From Symbiodinium sp. CCMP2592 (lineage: Eukaryota > Sar > Dinophyceae > Suessiales > Symbiodiniaceae): a DNA stretch of 64,000 nt. The stretch lies in contig CAJNDT010002779.1 in NCBI GenBank assembly GCA_905221615.1, forward strand, positions 664,001 to 728,000. Reading direction: 5' to 3'. Every line of letters starts with the position of its first letter. Position 1 is the first letter of the stretch. The notes under the pieces are model-generated. The model worked only from the letters and a program-made list of their open reading frames with translations. It was not told the origin of the DNA and did no database searches. Both the position numbers and the translations under genes were made by a program. Of the stretch, positions 56,242-64,000 are shown piece after piece.

Positions 56242-56860
56242 GCTCTAAGGACTCATAGTTTAAGGCTTTTGGGCCTTAAGACCATATTATGTTAGGTATC
56301 CCAAAGGCTCTAAGGAATCATATTTCAAGGCTTTTGGGCCTAAAGACCATATTCTCGTAGGCTTGTTGGGCCATGTTGAGCCTTGTAGGGTATTGGTTCC
56401 GTAAGAACTTGGGGCCTTGGGTTTAGGGTTTCAGGGTTTAGGGTTTAGAGTTTCGGGTTTAGGCTTTCAGGGTTTAGGGTTCAGGGTTTTAGCGCGTGTT
56501 CTTGGGTTTGTTAGGCTTTGGGGATTTTGAGTTTGTTTGGGATTTGGGGTTTAAGCTCATTTAGTTTTATTTAGGTGTTGTTAGGCTTTCGGGATTCTGA
56601 GTTTGTTTGGGATATGGGGCTTAAGCTTATATAGTTTCATTTAGGTTTTTTAGGGTTTTGGGATTCTGAACTTGTTTGGGGGATGTGGGGCTTATTGGGT
56701 TCAGTCAGGGATTTAAATTTAGGGCTGAGGGTTTAGGGTTTAGGGTTTAGGATTCTGGTCTTGGAGTGTGTGTCTGTTTGGGCAAGTGAGGCAGTGTCAT
56801 GGAAGTGAACGGTGTTTCAGATTCAGGGGCTATCTGGCTACATTTGTAAGAATCAAGCGA
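56242..56860. other. Spacer
   Basis: HP16-like repeat (AAGGCTTTTGGGCCTTAAGA twice) then GGGTTTAGGGTTTCAGGG filler and a twice-repeated GGGATTCTGAGTTTGTTTGG segment (56.5-56.7 kb). Confidence 0.5.
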
Positions 56861-56961
56861 GAGTTGAGGAGTAGCAGCAGGAAATGGCAGAGAATACCAA
56901 GCTCAGTGTAGGGTTTAGGGGTTTAGGGTCTAGGGCCTCTAGGTTTCAGGATTCCAGCACT

Positions 56962-57075
56962 TGCAACTTGCAAGCGACCACCACAACAGCAGCAGTGATT
57001 TGTGCCGTCCCCGGCGAGGCTTCGCAAAGCAAGATGGAGTCGTCTCCTTTCAAGGACACCGGGGTTGGAAAAGAT
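56962..57075 (+). CDS. Exon candidate
   Basis: After CAACTTGCAAG the frame reads ATTTTAAVICAVPGEASQSK, then MESSPFKDTGVGKD, ending at GATG|GTAATG. Unrecognised. A short helical stretch QQEMAENTK lies just upstream at 56.87 kb. Confidence 0.4.
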
Positions 57076-57689
57076 GGTAATGCGGAAAGAGTCCTACATC
57101 TTGCCCATTTGAGTTTATGAGTCATCGAGTGCTGCTGGTTTCGATCAGGGTTTCAATCTCCTGGGTTTGATCACCTGCTACCGTGAGTCAAGTCAGTTTC
57201 CTTGGCCAGAAATATTGAGCCCCAAGCCGCTGCTGTTCACATTTGGAGTTTAGGGGTGTAGGGGTTTCGGATTTGGGGGTTTAGGATTGTAGGGTTTGGG
57301 GTTTGGGATTTTCTCCGAGCTGAGCATAAGGCCACGATTTGCAAAAGCTAGTTAACACATGCGTGTCAGGAATAATGGTCAGTGGACGCTTGCATACTCC
57401 TGTCCTGCTGGGTTGGTTCTCATGTGCTCTAAACCCTAAACCCTAAACCCTAAACCCTAAACCCTAAACTCTAAACCTTATCTGCTGTGGCGTCGGTGGA
57501 AGCCTGGGTTGGCAGCGCCTGGCATTGATTGCCTGCACTCTTTTTGGCCATACTACGTTAACCGGGATTGCTAGAATGCTGCACCCTATAAACCCCACCT
57601 TGCCAGCATTTGTGTAGGCCGCCTCTTTCCCTTGAATGTTAAACCTTATTCCGAATCCGAAACCCTAGACGGTAAACCCCATTCTCTCC

Positions 57690-57726
57690 CCCTTCTCTTT
57701 GTCTCGCTCTCTCTTTGTCTCTCTCC

Positions 57727-57770
<44 letters not shown>

Positions 57771-57802
57771 CCTCCCTCTCTCTCTCTCTCTCTCTTCACC
57801 CG

Positions 57803-57838
<36 letters not shown>

Positions 57839-57850
57839 CTCGCTCTCGCT
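57690..57850. repeat. (CT)n tract
   Basis: About 150 bp of CTCTCT with CCCT interruptions. Ser/Leu-rich and Arg/Glu-rich open frames here are artefacts. It leads into an AG that could serve as an acceptor. Confidence 0.95.
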
Positions 57851-57868
57851 GCCCTCGCGCTCTTGCAA

Positions 57869-57903
57869 GGACAAGGACCTTCAGAGGAAGCTGAGTTTGA
57901 GGC
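57869..57903 (+). CDS. Exon candidate after the (CT)n tract
   Basis: After GCTCTTGCAAG either DKDLQRKLSL or, shifted, QGPSEEAEFE is open, the latter ending at GAG|GC. If real, the CT tract is an extreme polypyrimidine tract. Confidence 0.3.
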
Positions 57904-57944
57904 GTGGGGAGCGGCACGCAACAATGCAGTAGATTTCAGACCCT

Positions 57945-58065
57945 AAGCCCTAAACCCTAAAACCCTAAAACCCTAAACCCTAAACCCTAAAACCCTAAAA
58001 CCCTAAACCCTAAACCCTAAACCCTAAAACCCTAAAACCCTAAACCCTAAAACCCTAAAGCCTTA
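57945..58065. repeat. CCCTAAA/CCCTAAAA array
   Basis: About 16 units in one orientation. Confidence 0.9.
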
Positions 58066-58389
58066 AAACATAGAGGTTTAGGGCCGACCCCAGAAGGCTA
58101 AACTCCAAGCATGGGTCCCGGCCTGGACACAAAAATGTCTTACTCAGGCGGTTTAGGGTTTAGGCTTTAGGGTTCAGGGCTGTAGGGTTCAGGGCTTTAG
58201 GGTTTGGGCTTTAGGGTCTGGGCTTTAGGGTTTAGGGTTCAGGGTTTGTCGAGCCATGATTTAGAAGCCCTCAAATCCGAAAACCGTTTTGACCAGACCT
58301 TATCAGCTCCACCTGACTTTTCATGACGCTTGTGCGTTTACGCAATGCGAATCAGACATGTCCGTTACTATGCTTTACAAGTGACTGAG

Positions 58390-58512
58390 TACACATATAT
58401 GTATATATATATATATGTATGTATGTATGTATTCATGTTCAAACATAGAGCTTACATGTGTATGTGTATATATATATATACACATATATATATATATATA
58501 TGTGTGTATATC
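58390..58512. repeat. (TA)n, (GTAT)n repeats
   Basis: TATATATGTATGTATGTATG and later CACATATATATATATATATG. Confidence 0.9.
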
Positions 58513-58576
58513 TAGACATGTTCTGCTCTCGTGCTTGTTATGGTTGTTAGGCAGTTAATGTGCTGTCCATCCACAG

Positions 58577-58630
58577 ATGCCTGCCAGGCGGGCAATCAGT
58601 GAGGGCATTCCGCTTTCCGAAGCAGAAGAG
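58577..58630 (+). CDS. 54-nt start exon candidate
   Basis: The ATG directly follows CATCCACAG and reads MPARRAISEGIPLSEAEE, exactly 18 codons, ending at the canonical donor GAG|GTAAGC. Read-through stays open to TGA at 58715. The size matches the array exons. The AG|ATG border may be a trans-splice acceptor. Confidence 0.5.
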
Positions 58631-59087
58631 GTAAGCGAGGTGCAGTTGTGGGTTCAGAACTTCATGGTTTGGCCGTTTGAGGGTTCAGTTCTGCAAAGGA
58701 GAGTGTGTTGCTTTTGAGGCTTTGGAGTTTAAGGGTTTAGGGCAGGTTACCGTTAAGGATTATGGGGTTTTCGGGGTTGAGTTTTCGAGGCGTCGAGGGC
58801 GTCATGCCTGAGCACAAACCCTGAACGGTTATAAGTCAAGTCTTCAGGAGCCACATGAACCCCAGGATAAGTTGTGGATCATATCCCATATAGGGCACGG
58901 GTCCTCAAGCGACTGTATCCTAACACAAAACCATTCCCAACACCTGACACTCAGCCTATAGAATCCGTCATGAGACAGTGCTCCACTCGGGCTTGAGGAT
59001 CTTTCTCTAGCTACACTCAAACTCTCAACGGGCGTAGTAAGCAGGCCATACTGCGAACTCCAAGTAGGATTACATCAACTCGGGTAC

Positions 59088-59218
59088 TACAGAGGCCTAG
59101 CTATTTACCAGTTTACCTATAGTCTCCATTGTAGTTCCTTGTTTTGGTTAGCCAGTTTTAACCGAAAAAGGAACTACAATGGAGACTATAGGTACAGAGG
59201 CCTAACGATTTACCAGTA
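59088..59218. repeat. HP4 element flanked by a 26-bp direct repeat
   Basis: HP4 proper (59114-59193: TACCTATAGTCTCCATTGTA ... GGAGACTATAGGTA). ACAGAGGCCTAGCTATTTAC before it recurs as ACAGAGGCCTAACGATTTAC after it. Confidence 0.75.
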
Positions 59219-59393
59219 TATTTTGGGGTTCCTATACCTCACAACTGTGGCCCAAAACAGTATTCTAGTCATTCAGGCCCCTGTCATATGTGTATCAGCC
59301 AGCTTAGTGAGTCCTTTGAGCATCTACGTACCTGCCATAGATCTCGCTTACGGGTTTCCGATCTGTTCAATCTGAAACCTGCTCTTCAATCAG

Positions 59394-59496
59394 GCAAGCT
59401 CATGACATCTCGGTCTTGTGTAAGCAAGATGATTCCGGCATGCCTGAAAGGTCTCGGCCGGTGGATAGGTCAGATGAAGCTAACTCAAAACCCAAG
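59394..59496 (+). CDS. Exon candidate, two frames open
   Basis: Acceptor TTCAATCAG, donor CCCAAG|GTTCCT. One frame reads HDISVLCKQDDSGMPERSRP and VDRSDEANSKPK; the other KLMTSRSCVSKMIPACLKGL and GRWIGQMKLTQNP. Not resolvable by eye. Confidence 0.4.
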
Positions 59497-59839
59497 GTTC
59501 CTGAATCCCTAAACTCCCTAAACCCTAATCCTTTTTTGCAACACTTCAGCAACCCGATGGGCCCGAACATAGTATACACTTGGGCCTCAAAGGAGGTCTG
59601 CGATAATGCACATAACATTCCAAAGCCTGATATGAAATGTATGACAAAGTTTAATGAAACGGGAATGGGAATATCATCTTGTAGCATCGTAGCATAGTGC
59701 TCTCAAATCAGGCTAGAGTAGATGATGTTGTAGACTGCACGGGTACATGGACTTTACAGAACTGTATAAACCCATAAACACAACAAGCTCGACAACGTCC
59801 TTGCATTTAAAGGAACCCCTACAAATCCTAGACCAAATG

Positions 59840-59925
59840 GCTATGTCAGCGTGTCAGGCCTCTCCTGACCAAGGTCATGCCGACATCCTTGATGCATTCA
59901 CTGTCTGCAATTGCAGAATATGGTT
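59840..59925 (+). CDS. Exon candidate
   Basis: The frame reads ACQASPDQGHADILDAFTVC before AATTGCAG. Protein-like, borders uncertain. Confidence 0.25.
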
Positions 59926-60023
59926 GTCATGTCTTCGAAACCCCTCGACCCTCAACCCTAGTTACCCTGAACCCTAACCCCTAAACTCCTGGACCCCGAA
60001 ACCGTAAACCCTAGCAGATGTTA

Positions 60024-60135
60024 CCCAGAGACTCCATTATCTCCTTAGTTAAGAAATATACCTTAAATCATATCAGAGATCCTACTATAATTTGGGGTAT
60101 ATTCCTTGATTAGAGGGATACTGGAGTCTCGGGGT
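60024..60135. repeat. HP6 hairpin element
   Basis: CCCAGAGACTCCATTATCTC and the right end GATACTGGAGTCTCGGGG. Confidence 0.7.
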
Positions 60136-60900
60136 ATAGGGCTTGGAGGAGAGTTTACGAACGCCGAAGGCTCCCTAAATCCCTTATCAGGGCATTGGGT
60201 TTTGGGCTATAGGGTCTTGGGCTGGGGGTTTAGCTTAGGAGGGTTTTAGGCCTTAGGGGTTGGGGTTTAGGGTCGGAGGCTCCGTTTACATCATGAAGTC
60301 ATACAGCGACTTTGAAAGAAACCCTAAACCCCTAGACCCTAAACCCTAGACCCTAAACCCCGAAAAGGATTCCTGGGACCCATAATATAGGGTCTAGGAG
60401 GGTTTAGAGCTTTGGGATCTTTTGGCATGGTGTTATCTGGTGAACTAAACAGGGGCGGTGAGAATACACTGTTACCTAAACCGTGAAGCCGTTTACCTGA
60501 ACAGCCCCTTGGATCAGCTCTTACAGTTACGAAAACCTACGAAGTTCGAACGCTCAAAACCTACCAATTATGAATGCCAACTTGAGCTGCGGCTTATAAA
60601 CCCTTAACCCGGGACGCTAAAGCCGAAACCCTCGTGTGGGGTTCATGAGAGGTCGAGGTTCCTTCAGCGGTGTGCCTCAGTCATTTGATGTAGTCCTTAG
60701 TTAGGGCCTTAGGGCTTAGGTCCTTGAAGGAGGGACTTCAAACCGTAAACCCTAAAGCCTAAACTGGGAAGAGCTCCCACGTGACCATGAACCCTACAAG
60801 CCCGAAGAGGCTCGCTCAACCCTACACCATGATCCCTGCACCCTACAGGTCCTAAACCCACAACCCTGTAAACCGTATCCCAAGCCCCTAAACCCGAAAC
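60136..60900. other. Spacer
   Basis: Telomere-type filler on both strands. No exon supported. Confidence 0.5.
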
Positions 60901-60914
60901 CTTAGACCCTCAAA

Positions 60915-61015
60915 CTAAGCTCGACCCGTATCGCGCCGACTCAAGAAGCATGTCGAAGCGTGCAGCTTCCGAAGTACTGCAGTGGCCTCTTAAGCCATCT
61001 TACGGAGTTTAGAGT
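60915..61015 (+). CDS. Candidate coding stretch
   Basis: The frame reads KLSSTRIAPTQEACRSVQLP and KYCSGLLSHLTEF. Borders unclear. Confidence 0.3.
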
Positions 61016-61074
61016 TCAGGTGCTCTGAGATGTGTTCCAATGTCCTTATCTCCTTGGCTTTCCAGGGCTGAAAG

Positions 61075-61125
61075 GTGTACGTCCGTAGAAATGGCGTGAA
61101 GCTGCTCCGGACGGACTCGGCTAGA
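61075..61125 (+). CDS. Exon candidate
   Basis: After GGGCTGAAAG the frame reads VYVRRNGVKLLRTDSAR. Basic, protein-like. Another short stretch CPKLSWLCAPRHIWLRT follows a CTACAG acceptor at 61.18 kb. Confidence 0.4.
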
Positions 61126-61282
61126 TGGACCCCACTATGGTTTTAGTTCCACGTTTCTATTTTAATAAGATCCTACAGTGTCCTAAGCTGTCATGGCTCT
61201 GCGCGCCTCGCCACATTTGGCTGCGCACCTCTGCCGCATGTTCGGTTTGGCTTTTAGGATTTAGGATTTGGCAAGGTCCCTA

Positions 61283-61392
61283 CCCAGAGATCCCAATATC
61301 CCTTAACTAAGGAATATGCCTTAAGTCATATTAGGGATCCCATCAGACTTTAAGGTATACTTCTCGATTAAGCGGTACTGGAGTCCCGAGGT
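61283..61392. repeat. HP6 hairpin element
   Basis: CCCAGAGATCCCAATATCCC left arm and GGTACTGGAGTCCCGAGG right arm. Confidence 0.7.
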
Positions 61393-61599
61393 AGAACCCT
61401 AAACCCAGAGCCGGGTTTAGGATTCAAGGGACTCGATCGGTGACATTTGGCCTAGGGGTGGGCTTAGCTTTATGGTCAGTAGCTTTCGCACTTGATCATG
61501 GGTCTTATATGCTCCAGCCTTCAGAAAAGTGCCAGTTGAGCTCTAGGGCTCTGGGGCTTGTTTGTAAATACAGGTGACAGGCGATATAGTTTTGGGGGT

Positions 61600-61860
61600 T
61601 TGGCCCCCCCTCCTACTCCCCCCCCCCTACCTCTTCCCTGCAACCTGCTTTTCACGCTCTCCATTAATGTTTGGAACCCTCTCCCCTCCCCCCCCTCCCA
61701 CTCTCCCCCTTCAACGCCCTCTCCCCCTACCTGACCCGCTGCCCCACCCCACCACCCGACCCCCTGCCCCTTTCTCCCTGGCCCTGCCTCTTCACGCTCC
61801 CTCCATTACTGTTTGGAACCCTCCGCCCCCCAACCCGCTGCCTCAGGCTGTAGAGTCCCC
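61600..61860. repeat. C-rich low-complexity with a duplicated block
   Basis: CACGCTCTCCATTAATGTTTGGAACCCTC-like sequence at 61652 recurs at 61793. Pro-rich open frames are compositional. Confidence 0.7.
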
Positions 61861-61939
61861 TAGCCCTACACCCTAAAGCCCAAACCCAAAGGCTAAAACC
61901 CCAAACCCTAACGGCCCTAGACCCGAGAGCCCTACAGCC

Positions 61940-62212
61940 ATGAACCCTGAAAGATCTGTCGAATTCGAAGGAACCTTCCCTTAGTGACCACATACCCTTT
62001 ACCAGGCGTTGGGCTGTGTAATAGAGCCATAAAGCTCGTCTAGGGTTCATGCGACGCTTGTAGAACAGATGCTCATACCTTGAAGGCAGCACCGAATGCT
62101 GCATAAAATGTTCTTTGGGCGCATGAGTCTTAGAAGCTTTTCCACAACTGTCCAAGGCCCTCTGTGCGTGTTGTGGCTTTGGGCCAGCGGTGTGCCACTG
62201 CTGCCCAGGCAT
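61940..62212 (-). CDS. Minus-strand exon, unknown protein
   Basis: From ATG at 62212 the minus frame reads MPGQQWHTAGPKPQHAQRAL, then SCGKASKTHAPKEHFMQHSV and YEHLFYKRRMNPRRALWLYY. Basic, aromatic and protein-like until about 61.95 kb, where it runs into repeat. No family recognised. The plus-strand frame at 62096 is weaker. Confidence 0.4.
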
Positions 62213-62487
62213 GAGAGACCAAGTGCCGGGGGGGGCCTTAATAGTTGTAATATGCTTTTGGAGTGTACTGCAAACTAGTTGTACAGGAACTACAATCGAA
62301 TAGAAATAGTACTGACCAGTGGTTCAGGCTCCTAAGCTATAGTATATTGTAGGGTGCCCTGTCGACACGATGAACTCATAGTACGAGTTATGTATTAGCC
62401 ACGCACTTCTGGGCCTTAAATAGGGCTTGGACCCAATGCTGAACGGAAATAGCGAGGTTTGGTCGACAGGGACGCCATGTCCCTTTA

Positions 62488-62595
62488 CATGGGTAGTTGT
62501 CAAAATTCAGGTCCCTTTTTGGGTCCCCTAAATAAGAGGTGCCATTATTCAATAGGGACCCAAGAAGCGACCATCATTTTGACAACCACCCACAT
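62488..62595. repeat. HP3b hairpin element
   Basis: ATGGGTAGTTGTCAAAATTC and ATTTTGACAACCACCCACAT arms. Confidence 0.85.
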
Positions 62596-63110
62596 CGCTT
62601 GAACCGGTGGAGCTGTCTGGGTCGATTTAGGTTTAGGTCGGCCATATACAGTTTGGTCAGTGTTCATTCGGTTATGTGGTAGCAGATTTGGACAGGCACA
62701 ACTAGTATTAATGCCCCTTATAGCCCCATATTGGCAGTAGAACTTACCCAAACACGGTATTCCAATCATTCAGACACCTATACTCAGCGCAGCAAACTAT
62801 CTGAATCCATGTCAGCTGTTTTAAGTTTTTGTCCGGGATGATTGTGGCGAGGCGGTAGAGCCAGACTACTCAAATCAACTGTTTAGGACATTGAAGCAAC
62901 AAAGTTAGCTATTCAAGGTTGCACAAAATTCGCATAAGGGACTCTCTAGGGTCTTCTTAGGCGTCTGGATGCTGTGGGTGTCGGGTTCTAAGACTGTAGG
63001 AACCATCAGGAATGTGATTGCTGCGGGGACACTTGCAGTTTTAGGGGTTTTCTGAGTTTTCTGAGCATGCCAAATAGTTTAGGGAACCATAAGCCCTAAA
63101 CCCTAACACT
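62596..63110. other. Spacer
   Basis: Nothing supportable. Little telomere-type filler remains here. Confidence 0.4.
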
Positions 63111-63185
63111 GGAACTGGGTGGTGCCAAGCCGACAAACCACGGCTTTATGGTTCGGGCGGTTTGTCGGACTGGTATGCGCAGAAC

Positions 63186-63452
63186 AGGTCCATATCATCA
63201 CCGCAGTTGTGGGTTTGCCTTTTGGAAGGGTTGCCTCTACAATTTTGAAGTTGTTTCTCCTAGCCCTAACCCTAGATGCAGCCACAGTTGACCCTTATCC
63301 AGATAAAAAAGCCCTTATGCCACTGTCCAAATCACATTCTCAGCTTCAACTTCTTACGTACTCGTTGGGGGCGGGGGGGGTGAGGGGGGATGAGGCCGAC
63401 ATGTTGTCGTCCTTCTTGTACGCTATCAAAGTCAACGCTGCTTGTTTTGCAG
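63186..63452 (+). CDS. Candidate coding stretch upstream of the last exon
   Basis: After ATGCGCAG the frame reads QVHIITAVVGLPFGRVASTI, hydrophobic, then GDEADMLSSFLYAIKVNAAC before the acceptor at 63452. A G-run at 63.37 kb interrupts it. Confidence 0.3.
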
Positions 63453-63610
63453 GCAAGTGTTTTCATGTGCTTGTCGTCTGGGAGTGGGCTGCTGACAATC
63501 AAGTTTAATTACGTACCTGTTGTTCCCAAGTATAGACCGAAGATGTGGACGCCACCTGACCGTGACAGCGTAGACCCCGTGCAGCAATTGCTTTCGTGTC
63601 TGTTGTCCAG
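63453..63610 (+). CDS. Exon with strong splice borders
   Basis: Acceptor GCTTGTTTTGCAG and donor TTGTCCAG|GTGACC. The frame reads ASVFMCLSSGSGLLTIKFNY, then VPVVPKYRPKMWTPPDRDSV, then DPVQQLLSCLLS. Protein-like with a Pro-rich middle. No family recognised. A minus-strand frame of 104 residues overlaps but has no matching splice sites. Confidence 0.5.
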
Positions 63611-64000
63611 GTGACCATTTATTTGATGAGAAAATAAGCACTATGTCCTTGAATAGGAGATGCCTTTGCAACTGCAGCACTGTGGCACGGTCTAGAACAC
63701 GTGAAAGGTAAAGTATTTGTATCGGTTCTCTTCGTGCTGGCAGCACGAAGGTAACTTCCAGTGTTGGAAGCAGAAAGTCTGAGCTTGCTGCAAACTCAAT
63801 GCTGAGAAAAGGCCCCCCTAAGTTTTCATGTCAGTCAGTGAATGCTGGCATGCACAGCGACATCGGTAGGGCAGCAATGGCCACGCCAGGTAAACTTAGA
63901 GCTCAAGACCAACCGAGAGTGCCATGATGTCTTGATCCGAGTCTCTGACTGGCAACAGCAGCTGGCCTGCAAAACGTACACCGATACCAGATGCTCGGTG
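63611..64000. other. Right edge, nothing resolved
   Basis: Non-repetitive, moderate GC. Probably part of the same gene but no exon can be bordered. Confidence 0.3.

Noticed and set aside
57632-57946. Ser/Leu-rich and Arg/Glu-rich frames
   Set aside because: Translations of the (CT)n tract.
61574-61876. Proline-rich 100-residue frame
   Set aside because: C-rich low-complexity DNA with an internal duplication; no splice signals.

Overview
The window looks like nuclear DNA of a dinoflagellate or close alveolate relative. Three things seen in the sequence support this. Exons are bounded by AG|G acceptors and mostly GC donors, with some GT donors, a usage known from dinoflagellates. Degenerate TTTAGGG/CCCTAAA telomere-type repeats fill most introns and spacers. 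The region is packed with short (about 70-200 bp) palindromic, MITE-like elements. There are no bacterial-style operons, and no rRNA or tRNA gene was recognised. Species and product names cannot be fixed by reading alone.

Layout: 1-2.2 kb is repeat-rich spacer. Between 2.2 and 16.3 kb lie scattered small exons of unrecognised genes, including the 3' end of one gene at 6.25-7.14 kb, a short gene start at 8.16-8.65 kb and terminal exons at 3.9 and 12.0 kb. From 16.6 to 26.6 kb there is a proline-rich exon, a clear start exon at 17.66 kb and more candidate exons, plus a probable minus-strand exon at 21.7-22.0 kb. From 26.7 to 44.4 kb a tandem array of 47 exons, almost all exactly 54 nt, encodes charged 18-residue helical modules. 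Relatives of the module recur at 47.6 and 52.3 kb. 44.9-46.9 kb is AT-rich and lacks the local repeats. 48.5-51.9 kb is a coding-rich block, apparently a minus-strand and a plus-strand gene with their own short repeat. 52-64 kb again holds scattered exons, hairpin elements and telomere-type filler.

The most notable structure is the 54-nt exon array. Every exon is phase 0 at both ends, so any subset can be joined in frame. Modules are of type B ([18 protein letters not shown]-like) and type A ([18 protein letters not shown]-like). In the middle they form a seven-exon higher-order repeat (B-A-A-A-B-A-A, about 1.9 kb, 126 residues) present about three times. Fourteen type A exons encode the same 18 residues with many different synonymous codons.

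A second notable structure is a set of hairpin elements lying inside apparent reading frames (near 8.25, 19.63, 19.93, 25.21 and 47.19 kb). In each case, removing the element plus one copy of a short flanking repeat rejoins two coding-like stretches in frame. These elements may be introners removed at non-GT/AG borders, or recent insertions that disrupt genes.
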